DNA from: Conchocele bisecta
Lineage: Eukaryota; Mollusca; Bivalvia; Lucinida; Thyasiridae
DNA length: 64,000 nt
Direction of reading: 5' to 3'
Assembly (NCBI GenBank): GCA_029237695.1
Contig: CM055265.1
Coordinates: 216,927,679 to 216,991,678, forward strand
In this document: positions 1 through 11,000 of the stretch, one piece after another
Layout of the letters: every line of letters begins with the position of its first letter
Numbering within the stretch: the first letter of the stretch is position 1
Program-made: the position numbers and the translations under genes
The notes under the pieces: model-generated
What the model was told of the DNA's origin: nothing
The model's input: only the letters and a program-made list of their open reading frames with translations
The model's database searches: none

Positions 1-862
1 TATACTGGGGGTTAAATTTTTTTTTTTGTAATGACATGTTTTCTGCGTCAGTCCATTTGTTTTATTTATGATACTGGCGTACTGTTATTGTAATGCCCAA
101 CATTTGTTTTCTGCGTCAGTCAATTTGTATTATTATTATACTGGCGTATGTATTGTAATGCACATGTTTTCTGCGTCAGTTCCTCATTTGTATTTTTATT
201 ATACTGGCGTTACTGTTATTGTATATGACATGTTTTCTTGCGTCCAGGTCCCATTGTATATTTATTATACTGGGTACTGTTATTGAAATGCAATGTTTTC
301 TCGTTCCCCAGTCCCATATAATTATTATACTGCGTACAGTTATTGTAATGCACAGTTTTCTGCGTCTCCCATTTGTATATTATATACTGGCGTACTGTTA
401 TTGTAATGCACATGTTTTCTGCGTCAGTCCCATTTGTATATTTATATACTGGCGTACTCGTTATTGTAATGCACACTGTTTTCTGCGTCAGTCCCATTTG
501 TATATTTATACTGGCGTACTGTTATTGTAATGCACATGTTCTGCGTCGTCCCATTTGTATATTTATTATACTGGCGTACTGTTATTGTAATGCACATGTT
601 TTCTGCGTCAGTCCCATTTGTATATTTATTATACTGGCGTACTGTTATTGTAATGCACATGTTTTCTGCGTCAGTCCCATTTGTATATTTATTATACTGG
701 CGTACTGTTATTGTAATGCACATGTTTTCTGCGTCAGTCCCATTTGTATATTTATTATACTGGCGTACTCGTTATTAGTAATATTTGCACATGTTTTCTG
801 CGTCAGTCCCATTTGTATATTTATTATACTGGCGTACTGTTATTGTAATGCACTGTGGTTTT
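1..862. repeat. 63-bp minisatellite array (about 13 copies)
   Basis: A 63-bp unit containing CTGGCGTACTGTTATTG and TTTTCTGCGTCAGTCCC repeats head to tail; consecutive CTGGCGTACT words lie at 571, 634, 697 and 760. Because 63 is a multiple of 3, reading frames stay open across units on both strands and look like small proteins, but they are repeat translations. The left half (1-480) carries many small indels and the right half is nearly uniform. The array runs off the left edge of the window. Confidence 0.95.
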
Positions 863-901
863 GCACTGCGAAAGCCCATTTTAAGCTATAAATATAAATA
901 C

Positions 902-1147
902 CTGGGGCCCGTTTCACTAAACATCATACAACTAAAATGTTTGTAAGTGCAAATTTATGATAGTCTGTACATTTCACATTAGCAATGTTTTCTTGTTAAC
1001 AATTATTGGATTTACATGTATTGACCATAGGCTGCATATGCAGCCTATGCTCAATAAATGTAAATCCATTAATTGAAATTTCCAGACGATCCTAAATTTG
1101 CACTTACGAACATCTTAGTCGTACGAAGTTTAGTGAAACGAGCCCCT
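902..1147. mobile_element. Foldback MITE family A, copy 1
   Basis: This is a 245-bp near-palindrome. It opens with GGGGCCCGTTTCACTAAAC, ends with the inverse (GTTTAGTGAAACGAGCCCC) and has a central GGCTGCATATGCAGCC dyad. It is the most abundant element in the window: about eleven complete, partial or nested copies (4377, 5267, 29183, 33257, 33465, 34634, 41446, 43795, 45822, 47755). No coding capacity. No convincing target duplication was seen at this copy. Confidence 0.85.
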
Positions 1148-1888
1148 GTACCACATTTCATCTGTTTGGTATCACATACATGACAATAACGTGCGTTTTT
1201 CACGGTTTTATTACAAAATGTTTATGGCTAATAATAATTACAAAAGGTTGATAGAAGTTACAATTCTACAAGCAAGATTTCTATATACAGTGGACAGCAG
1301 AATGTCACCTCACCTCGGACAATACCAGGGATCCTCATTACTTCTGTGTTGTAATTTTTAATGTTAAATCTGAGTAAACAAACCAACTGATCTATCTGCG
1401 TGTGAATTTAATTTTCTGTCATGATTTCAATTTATGAATGTTATAGTGTAAACATGGTGCTAATCACTGACAGACAGAAAGGCAATGTATATACATATGA
1501 AATATGAATGAAATTATTAATGACTTTTTACATTTTTGTTCCCATTAAATATGTGTCCATATATCATCAGGATCAGCACTTTTTGCAAGTAATTTTCATA
1601 TTTTGTTTAATATAAACACCTTTTTTTAAATGGACTAGTCAGAAAATCATTTTGTGACAACTAGATTTGTTGGAAAATTAACATATCACAGTCCATTCCA
1701 GTTATTTAGGGTTGAAGTGTTAAGAGAAAGTGTTACGAAAAGTGGTGATGTGATATCCGCTGATAGTCTTGTTGATATAAATGGCACAAATAACAGCACA
1801 GATTACAGGGAGAGTCGACTGGTACAGTTTCAAGCTGGTGGAAATATGTTTAAAGACAATTTATTTTGCTTAAGCGACACACTGCAAG
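1148..1888. other. Non-coding; relic of MITE family E at about 1575-1735
   Basis: No gene is recognised. Positions 1575-1735 match the half of family E seen at 24190-24330 and 52990-53130 (GCACTTTTTGCAAGTAATTT, then a segment ending CAGTCCATTCCAGTTATTTA). A short open frame at 1654-1893 lies within and just after this relic and is not credible as a gene. Confidence 0.5.
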
Positions 1889-2269
1889 TATAATACAGAG
1901 CTCCAGATAAGCTTTGTGTCCAAAGCGTACTACACCCCCTGATTTCAAATTGCGTATTTTACTTTTACAAATGAATTATTGGTTTTCTTCAATACTACGG
2001 TAAATAGGGAACGAATGATAAAACAAATATAACAAATTTAAAAATTCACTTATTTGAGCTGCAAAAAGCAAACACTGTGCTTTTTGCAGCTCAACTAAGT
2101 GAATTTTCAACTTTATGACAGTATTTTCACTACTCAAAATGAAAGTCAATGTGTATTTTCACATTGCTGTGCGTATTGTGTACTCCCACTTTTGATACTC
2201 AATGCGTATTCAGCTAAAATAATTGCGCAAAATACGCCAATACACATCTATCTGGAGCTCTGTATAATA
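1889..2269. mobile_element. hAT-like foldback MITE family C with 7-bp target duplication
   Basis: The element runs from CAGAGCTCCAGATAAG (1896) to ATCTGGAGCTCTG (2262). It is flanked by the direct repeat TATAATA (1889-1895 and 2263-2269). Its interior is a large palindrome around a TTTGCAGCTCAA stem. CAGRG termini with short duplications resemble hAT elements. Related copies are at 35088 and 46391, and longer relatives (family B) at 9339, 17411, 24429, 29707 and 45058. Confidence 0.7.
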
Positions 2270-2596
2270 CAAGACAAACATGTCCACACTTAATACTAAC
2301 ACAAACATACATGTACAGTTGAATGATTTAAGGTAAAGAAATCATGGAGATACGATGGAAAACACACAGTTCGGACTGAAAGTTTGATTTGTCAATTATT
2401 TCAGCAATCAGAAGGTCTATGTACCAGAGTTTGAGATAGATACTTCATGTTCTCGTATTTTACAAAGAGAGTTGGCTCAATAGTAATCTAACCAATCAAT
2501 TGCTTGATATAGGCATGACATAATTGAAATTTACATCCGTTCAATAACAAGGTGATACCTGAGGTAACGACATCTGGGACATGATCAGGAAAACCA

Positions 2597-2901
2597 GTAG
2601 CCTAGTTCAGCAACACAGCAAAGTATACTTTTCCAGCAAAGTATACTTTGAGGGAGAAATTTTCAATTTTAGGACAAATTTATTAATTTTTATTATACTG
2701 AATGTATTACATTATCACAGCCATTTTGGCTGTGATAATGTAATAAATTCAGTATAATAATTCTGCATACTTTTAATCATCAAATATGTGCAGTGGTTAG
2801 TTCTATATGAAATAATGCATTTTGGGAAAAATAAATGATTACTCCCTTAAAGTATACTTTGCTAGATAAGTATACTTTGCAATGTTGGTGAAATAGGCTA
2901 C
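2597..2901. mobile_element. Foldback MITE family F, copy 1
   Basis: A 305-bp palindromic element with subterminal AAAGTATACTTT repeats at both ends and a central stem around CACAGCCATTTTGGCTGTG. A second copy is at 10081-10384. No open frame of note. Confidence 0.75.
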
Positions 2902-2920
2902 AGGTCAGTGTAGACCCAGA

Positions 2921-3312
2921 CATAGAGAATACCAGGCGAGTGTATTTTAATATCAAGTTTATCAAGCGAGGCTATGAAACGTGTAGGAATTCCGAGGCTT
3001 GCCGAGGAATTCCTACCATTTCGGAGTCAAGCCTGATAAACTTGAAATTAAGACAGTAACCTGGTATTCTATTTATCAGGTAACGTTTTATACTCGAAAA
3101 TGACTACAGATGACGTCGTTATCTATGGACAGAATGCAAACATGTTTACGTTGCATCATTACACTGACGTCATTCGATAACGTCATCCGACCAATGGAAC
3201 ATCAGTTTTTACTTCGTTGTACCCCAGATGTTTGTATCAGGTCAATGCCTGATACAATAATATGTTATCAGTCAGTACATATTCGGCCAATATACGACAG
3301 GTTATCTAATAA
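2921..3312. mobile_element. Repeat family G, copy 1 (foldback head plus unique-looking tail)
   Basis: It starts AGAATACCAGGC, folds back to CCTGGTATTCT near 3073, and then continues with a tail (CTACAGATGACGTCGTTATC, then CAATGCCTGATACAA) that is repeated at 8551-8912. The two copies share both the palindromic head and the roughly 230-bp tail, so the tail belongs to the element. Open frames in the tail are not conserved as proteins between the copies. Confidence 0.65.
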
Positions 3313-3935
3313 AAGCTTGTTTGATGATGTGTGTAAACTTGACTTCAGGCTGGATGGTCAGGATCTACACAGGCCAGGGGTAAGATAAGCCTGGTTTTGT
3401 CAGACCTGCCCTACACATGTATAATCAGAAGCAATGACTAGACCGAGTGACTAGCATTTAAACAGCACCTTAACAATCATGTGCACTAACTATGAGAATG
3501 CACTAACAAAGACCAGCACAACTTGTCACATATAACATAATCACGACAAACACATTGTACATGGATGTGTCTTAGACAATAGAGCTGCCACCACTGTCTA
3601 CACTGTCTAGTACATGTATCACTACTTACATGAACATGGACAGGATGGGTAACAATTGCGGCAAATGAAGATTTTCTGTTCATAAAATTCCAGCAACCCA
3701 ATGTAGGAGTATATGCTACAGAGCGCTATAAGCAGTGAAGCATATTTAGCAGCATTGAATGATTGCAACATTGTTCTGTGCCTGTGTACCTAGACAAAGA
3801 GCCAGAAGCTGACAAAATGGACCGTACAGCATTTACACCGATTGTAAAACAGTACTATTAGGTTCTATTCAGCTTACAGGTGGCATGAGGGCTAATGCAA
3901 CGACACATGTTAGAAGGTACCATTTGTAACATATG
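3313..3935. other. No recognisable feature
   Basis: AT-rich non-coding sequence. I see no coding signal, RNA or repeat boundary that I can support. Confidence 0.4.
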
Positions 3936-3996
3936 GGTGGGGTTGGGGTGGGTTGGGGTGGGGGTTGGGGTGGGGGTTGGGGTTGGGGTGGGGAGT
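3936..3996 (+). repeat. TTGGGG/TGGGG-rich tract, candidate G-quadruplex
   Basis: The plus strand carries many runs of four to five G separated by one to three bases (TTGGGGTGGG-type units), enough for several overlapping quadruplex folds. TTGGGG is also a telomere-like word, but the tract is short, irregular and interstitial. Confidence 0.8.
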
Positions 3997-4376
3997 ATGT
4001 AGCCATCAGAGGTGGTGGCCACCTGCCTCCAGACAAATATAGAAACAGTACATGCCATGCATAAGCACTAACCCCTATATAACGAAATGATTCTTAAGTG
4101 CTGCCAGACCATGTTTTAATGAGAAAAATAGAAACTAAAAAAAACCAGCAGACAACAACATTTAATTCAGCATTGAAAGGGTTAAGCAGTCAATCATATG
4201 ATTGTTGCTTGGCTTTACAATACATTTGTGATCTACACTGGTTGTCATGGCGATAGGAGTCATTGTTTAGATACTGGCCATACAATAAATACATTAATGC
4301 AGATATGAATATGGATTCTACTTGCTGTATGCAGGAAAGAATGTTGAAGATTTGTGAAGCGAAGATGGCACGACAC

Positions 4377-4621
4377 AGGGGGCCGTTTCACTAAACGGAA
4401 TACGACTAAAATGTTCGTAAGTGCAAAATTATGATAGTCTGTAAATGTCACATTAGCAATGTTTTCTTGTAAACAATTATTGGATTTACATTTATTGAGC
4501 ATAGGCTGCATATGCAGCCTATGCTCAATAAATGTAAATCCATCAATTGAAATTTCCAGACGATCCTAGATTTGCACTTACGAACATTTCAGTCGTAAGA
4601 AGTTTAGTGAAACGACCCCCA
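4377..4621. mobile_element. Foldback MITE family A, copy 2
   Basis: Same structure as the copy at 902, with the intact central dyad GGCTGCATATGCAGCC and termini GGGGGCCGTTTCACTAAAC / AGTTTAGTGAAACGACCCCC. Confidence 0.85.
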
Positions 4622-4714
4622 GTTGTGTAGATGAAGGTATATTTGTGTCAATGGTTTGTAGTGAAGGTGAGGCACATACCAGCTCACTGCAGGTCACTGA
4701 AGGCAGCATTTCTC

Positions 4715-4812
4715 AATAAAAACATGTTTTGACAACACTTTAGAATCATTTCCATTGGAAATGATTCTAAAGTGTTGTCAAAACATGGTTTTGATGACAA
4801 AAAGTTTCTACG
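4715..4812. repeat. Hairpin core of a piggyBac-like MITE (family P relic)
   Basis: An inverted repeat around ATCATTTCCATTGGAAATGAT with arms reading AAAACATGTTTTGACAACAC and its inverse. It matches the core of the TTAA-flanked family P at 30252, 32684 and 40811, but lacks the TTAACCC termini. Confidence 0.6.
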
Positions 4813-4974
4813 AAGGCATATGTACATAAGCGGTAGCTAGGATCATACACAGACTGACTGGCGAACTGTGTAGCCCTTGAACGGCAGTCCTCAGTGTGCG
4901 GGCTACTCTAGAGCTAAATAGCTAGCATAGGTATTTTAACACTTCTGAGAAAAAGCAACATTTGAGATAAAGAT

Positions 4975-5120
4975 GCGAGACAAGCCATGTGATTTTGTAC
5001 CTAAGAAATAGCGTGATATATCTGATGACAAATAAATGACGTTAAAGCTTACAAAATATCACAGTTTGTGTAAACAAAGGTACAAAATCAATTGGTTCGT
5101 CTCATTTAGGCATTAAATAC
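4975..5120. mobile_element. Foldback element with GAGACAAGCCATGTG ends
   Basis: The left arm GAGACAAGCCATGTGATTTT and a diverged right arm (AAATCAATTGGTTCGTCTC) share words with a better-preserved copy at 44585-44790. Boundaries are approximate. Confidence 0.45.
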
Positions 5121-5439
5121 TGGTTTTATATGCAACGTTCTGCACTGTTGGTCATGTGTACATTTGTATGTTAGTAAAACAATGTAACTGGTTTGGATGC
5201 ATAAATCAAAGCATGCTCTCAATAGAAACAAAGCAAATCATGAAACCAAAACATTTTAATGTCCTCGGGGCCGTTTCACTAAACTTCGTACGACTAAAAT
5301 TTTCGTAAGTGCAAAATTATGATATTAACAATGTTTTCTTGTAAACAATTATTGGATTTGCATTTATTGAGTATAGGCTATGCTCAATAAATGTAAATCC
5401 ATCATTTGAAATTTCCCGAGGATCCTAAATTTGCACTTA

Positions 5440-7478
5440 GGGCTGTTCCAGTAAAACATACATGGGAGGGGGGGGACACCACTTTTAGATTTGGGTAGCC
5501 TACCATAGATGCGAATTAGTAGCTTTGGCACCCACCCATAGATGTGCCTTTACCTTGAAAACACCGACCCATAGATGTGATTTAATTGGTTGTGAAAACA
5601 ACCACCCATAGATGTGATTTAATTATAGTGATTTACGAGTCTCCGTTGTTGATGAAATCCAAAAATCAGTTCACATGCATATGAGTGGTGCGTAATGACA
5701 TTTAGAGACATACTGCTGGCTATAACTTTACAGGTCCTGGTGAACACAATATTTTTGCCAGCCCGAATGAAATTTTAGGACACACGAAAACCGACCAAGA
5801 AAATAAAAAATTAAAAAAATATCAAAGAAAGTTTATACTTTTACAAGCACTTTAGGTTATTTTCCCAATATTTCATTTTACCTGTCGGAACCGACGTATT
5901 TCGCATACTCTGCTGATCGTACACACAAAGAAAAATTTCGCGGGAGACATTACAGTTCTTTAGGGTATAGCGGATCGCTAAGCAGATTATTGCTGCATAC
6001 TTCTTTAAAATATAACGTTTGGAAAAGTACCTGGTACCAATAGACAGGAAAAATGTGTCTTCTTTCCAAATTGGGTTACCTTTTTAATTTATTTCAAGGT
6101 TTTCCTCGCATAGTTCCTTGTTTACCTAACGCATTGAATTAGTCAGTAACGGATAGCGTTGGGGTTTACCGGATCGCTGTGCGACAGTTGCTGAGGGGGG
6201 AGTCTCAAAACATTCCAAATCATGTATTTGTTTTGTAAATGACTTGGAAACATGCTTACATGTATATTACATTCAGACATGCCAAGTCTCACGATTTGAT
6301 CGGGAGTCTCCCGATTAGAGACTCAAAGCCCGATTCTCATGATCGGGATGAAAAAAATCCCGATTTGAAAAATGTAAAAAATTAATAAAAATGCAAAAAA
6401 TAACACAGTTACATTTTACTTTATTTGGTAGATATAAAATTCCAAAAAAACATTTATAGCTTTAAAAAATACATTTGCTATAGTGTTTTCAGGTCATATT
6501 TTGTTTGAGACGATCCCCGCAAATATGCAAAATCGGCGATCCGCTACTACCGGAATCAGTTGCGTTATTATTGACATCTGTGTTCAGTGACATGGCGTGA
6601 TTTATGAGAGTTAGTTTTTTCCAAACTAACTGTTTATACATTTTTAGTGAAATTACTCTGGAGCAACCTACTTTCGCTTTAACTGGTGTAAACTTCCGGT
6701 TACGTCATTGTGTTTCTTGAAGCTATACGCACGGCAAGGAAACTGCTATATCAAAGTAAACATGTCATTGTGTGGGGGATAGATCACTCTTCCTAACGGT
6801 AATATTTTATTTATTTTAAATGTACATTATAAAAAAATATGTTGATACAAATCTACACCGATCCGCTATACCCTAAGATCCGCTATACCCTAAAGAACTG
6901 TATTCAGATTATAACCAAAGCCTGCCGAATATAGGGGCATGCCGAATATCGACCATACGACGCAGTTTTCCCAATTTTAAACTCACGGGCCCCATTCCCA
7001 AAATACTAAACACTGTTATAGGCAAGCCGCTGCTGATTTACCCAATATGTTGCACACTAATTCATTCTGCTCGTTGCCGAGCCAGGCAATCAGTTGTTCG
7101 GTGTTCATTGAAGCCAGGCTCGCCATTTTATTGTTGTTGTTGTTGTTGTTGTATGCGAGATCCCTGCGCTGATATTTCACTCCTCCCGGAAAAAACGACG
7201 CATTTCCGTGATTTTTTTTGCACAATTTAATGCGGCATCTCGATTTCGATAGCGAATAGCGATTTGAAAGAATGACGACGTTTAATACCAGAAGGCATGC
7301 TACAAATCACCCATAGATGTGATTTTAGTGTGAGAACCCCCACCCCACCCACCCATAGATGTGATTTTAGTTGGATCTCACCCACCCATAGATGCAATTT
7401 TTAGGCACAGACACCCTGGCATGTATTTTCTTTTTTCTGCCGTCCCCGGGTGCCGTGTATGTTTAACTGGAACAGCCC
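5440..7478. mobile_element. PIF/Harbinger-like non-autonomous element, 2039 bp, TTA target duplication
   Basis: The ends GGGCTGTTCCAGT and ACTGGAACAGCCC are inverse. TTA occurs on both sides (5437-5439 and 7479-7481), and removing element plus one TTA restores the family A sequence. A 3-bp TTA duplication is typical of PIF/Harbinger. Subterminal repeats of CCCATAGATGTGATTT lie inside both ends (5514-5615 and 7309-7400) and are candidate transposase-binding sites. No transposase remains. A mariner-like element is nested inside. Confidence 0.8.
5953..6900. mobile_element. Tc1/mariner-like MITE nested in the Harbinger-like element
   Basis: Inverted ends CAGTTCTTTAGGGTATAGCG and CGCTATACCCTAAAGAACTG are flanked by TA on both sides (5951-5952 and 6901-6902). 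The 948-bp interior has no transposase but contains dyads such as GATCGGGAGTCTCCCGATTA. This is the third level of nesting at this locus. Confidence 0.75.
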
Positions 7479-7916
7479 TTACGAACATTTTAGTCGTACG
7501 ATGTTTATTAAAACGGGCCCCTGATGTGCCACCAGCTCACAAAGGCAATGTGCTCCCGTCTCACAATGACCATATACATGTATACGGTTTGGGTCAAGCA
7601 CATTTTAACACATCTAATTCCAGATAAACATCATATAGTTTTCCCACAGTTTTCTTTTTTTTTGAAAGTATTCATGTTTTTTCCCAAAAAAAAAATGGTG
7701 TATTATCACAGTGCAATGATGGCAATTTACAAATGGAGGATTATAAATATTTTGGTTCCATAAGGCATTCCAACAAACAATGTGTTGTAACAGCAGTAAG
7801 AACAAGATGCATCAAAATGCAATAGGCGGTCTACATCAGGAAATGCTTGCAACTGAGTGTCAGAGTTAGTCAAGCTCGGGGAAATGTTTGCAGGCTGGCA
7901 AACCTCGTCGTGCGGC

Positions 7917-8002
7917 CTACATCTGCTTGCCTTTACCTCGGCGCCCCGCCTTCCGTCGGTTACCTCCCTTCTTGCCCCGCTTACCGTTCTTGCCACGCCC
8001 GC
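7917..8002 (-). CDS. Exon 5: basic C-terminal tail and stop
   Basis: Acceptor TGATTCACAG|GCGGGC at 8002 and stop TAG at 7919-7917. It encodes 28 residues almost wholly Gly, Lys and Arg (GRGKNGKRGKKGGNRRKAGR and on to GKQM). Phase 1 joins exon 4 in frame. The 3' UTR lies below 7917; no clear poly(A) signal could be fixed. The acceptor abuts the arm of a large hairpin (8013-8134). Confidence 0.75.
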
Positions 8003-11000
8003 CTGTGAATCATACAGGACAATGTACATGTTTATTGCTTTAAATGGACTTTCACAGTAATACTGTAATACTGTAATACTGTAATACTGTAATACTGTGA
8101 AAGTCCATTTAAAGCAATAAACATGTACTGTATGATATTTAATACAATGTGTTCAGTATTATACTGAACACATTGTATAAATATCATAATATACTAGACT
8201 AGTATAACTATCAGGCATGGGAGTGGAACACTATCCCAAATCCTGAAAATTTATTTGAGCAGCGTATTGCGCTAAAAAAATCTTGTAAATGGCGATAAAA
8301 AATTACAATTTTCGAAAAAAAAAAAAAAAATTGTAATTTTTTATCGCCATTCTCAACGGATTTACAAGATTCACAAAAGTAGTCCCTGGGACCTCAAATC
8401 CGGATTTCCGGATTAATCCGGAAATTTCCCATGCCTGAACTATAGAAATGAGATGGCTACAGAAACCAGGCTTGGTAATCAGGACAGCTTCACTGTATGA
8501 TCATGTGCTTATGTCATAAATAGAATCCAACATATGTTCACTGTTCATAGAGAATACCAGGCTAGTGTCTATTGATATCAAGTTTATCATGCAAGGCTAG
8601 GAAACATGTAGGAATTTGTACCGTTTCCGTGCCGAGTCTGATAAACTTGATATCAAAAGACACTAGCCTGGTGTTCTATTTATCAGTTAATGTTTTATTC
8701 TTGAAAATGACCACAGATGATGTCGTTATCTATGAACAGAAAGTGGACTTGTTTACGTTGAGTCATTACACTGACGTCATCATCACGTCATCCGACCAAT
8801 GGAACGTCAGTTTTCACTTCGTTGTAACCCGGATGTTTGTATTAGGTCAATGCCTGATACAACAATATGTTATCAGTCAGTACATATTCGGTTAATACAG
8901 GGCAGGTTAAATGATAAGAAACTCAACATAGACTCATCTCTCAGGAAATCAATAAACTTGTTCAATAAATATCCTATTAAATTGTCACTCATGAAATACC
9001 CTCTGTGTATGAAAATCATGAGTTAACAGACACGACATGACAGCCTTCAAGCCTGTATTCAACACTTTGCAAGTACATATTAATTTTCATTTTCAAATGC
9101 ACTTTTCAGTAATATCACCTGATTATTAAACCTTTGTTGTATTGTTAATATTGATAAATTAGTAGTTTATTGTTTCAAATGATAATACACTGGGTGGGGT
9201 GAGTGAGAACCTAGTTCATGTGTTGCCATGTTCTCAGTGATACATTACTCCTAACAAAATTTTGGCTGTGAAATTTCTATAAATATGTGCTGAAAACTAT
9301 GCAACTTAGCAGTAGCTCTGTGACTAACAATTTTCACTCAGCGCTCCAGATAAGCTGTGTATTTGCTTAAATACCCAATTAAAATTGCCAAAAAAAACAA
9401 TTGAAATCAGAAGTAGCGAGTATCAAAAAGCAATAGTTTGTGGTACCTTTATCATGCTGCAGAAAACAATAAACAGACCACAAATATAGCATATTTTTCT
9501 TATTTTCCATGAAAACACATCTTGGTATTTCATTAGAATTGTCTCCAAGGAGACAATTCTAATGAAATGCCAAGACATGTTTTCATTTCGAAGCAATCTT
9601 GGCACATGTATTTCATTAGAATTGTCTCCAAGCAGACAATTCTAATGAAATGCCAAAACATATGTTCATTTCCAAGAAACCACTCAATGAGTGCTGTCTG
9701 TTGATGTGTAAACAGTAGTGTTTTATTTTACTCAATTAAAATTTTGAAATACCCAATTGATGCAGAAATGATGGAGTGACAAAACTCAATTGCAAATTCC
9801 TTATCTGGAGCCCTGTGTAGGTGTAAATAGAGGACATGAGCGATGATTTAATACAATATTCATTTAACCCTTACACCGCTATCTTAATTTTTTGTCGTCT
9901 GCTGTATATTTTCGATTTTCGATTTTTATCATCAAAAACATTCTTTGACAGCACTTTAGAATAATTTATAATTTGCTGTCAAACCATGTTTTGATTGAAA
10001 TACTCAATTGCAAATTCCTTATCTGGAGCATTGTTGACTAATGAGCTCTTTTCTAATATTTTCAAATGATGTAGATCCTGTAGCCGATTTCATCAACATT
10101 GCAAAGTATACTTTTAGTAGCAAAGTATACTTTGAGGGAGAAATTTTCAATTTTATGATAAATTTATTAATTTTTATTATACTGAATTTATTACATTAGC
10201 ACAGCCAATTTGGCTGTGATAATGTAATAAATTCAGTATAATAATTCTGCATACTTTTAATCATGAAATATATGCATTTGTTAGTTCTATATGAAATAAT
10301 GCATTTCAGGAAAAATAAATGATTACTCCCTCAATGTATACTTTGCTAGTAAAGTATACTTTGCACTGTTGATGAAATCGGCTACTGATGTGTTGGCTCA
10401 TAACGAGACGTCTAATCTGGAACTGCACCATTTTTGGATATTTTATTATTTTACAAAATGACCATTTTTTTCTGAAAAATGGAATAGTCTCAAACATAAC
10501 ATGAAATAGTCCATGCCAGCTACTTAGGGGAGAAAACAAGGTGCATGATCACGTGGTTACAACAACAACAACACTAACAACATTTACTGCAACTTTCAGA
10601 AGTGCCTCCGATTCAAAGTACGTATTCTGTTATATTGTCCTTATTATGTAACGGATTTTAATGAAATATGGCGCATCAAACGCGCCTTGTTAAGCTTCAT
10701 TTGGTGGTCTCGGTACTTTGGCCTAAACTTCTGTCATTTTTGCGAATAATCAATTTCCGTGTTTACTGTCAACACCGACACGGAAATCTATTCTTCACAA
10801 AAACGACATAAGTATGTGCCGAAGTCCCGAGACCAACAAATGCAGGTCATGAAGACGCGTTTACTGTGCCATATTTCATAAAAATCTGTTGCATATTAAG
10901 GAAACTACCGTATCAAATAATATTTACTTTGGGTTGGGCGCTTTCAACACTTTCAGACAATGTTATTGTTGTGGTAACCACGTGATCACACACATTGGAA

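Larger units (their letters stand above)
5267..7521. mobile_element. MITE family A copy 3, split by a nested insertion
   Basis: The left part (5267-5439) reads from GGGGCCGTTTCACTAAAC to TTTGCACTTA. The right part resumes at 7479 with TTACGAACATTTTAGTCG and ends at 7521. In uninterrupted copies these two words are contiguous, so the 2039 bp between them is a later insertion. Confidence 0.85.

Noticed and set aside
216..891. Several overlapping open frames of 72-172 codons on both strands
   Set aside because: They are translations of the 63-bp minisatellite, which keeps frames open because its length is divisible by three; no domain or start context supports a protein.
3936..3996. Interstitial telomere repeat
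   Set aside because: TTGGGG words are present but irregular and short, and the expected animal repeat TTAGGG is absent; treated as a G-rich tract.
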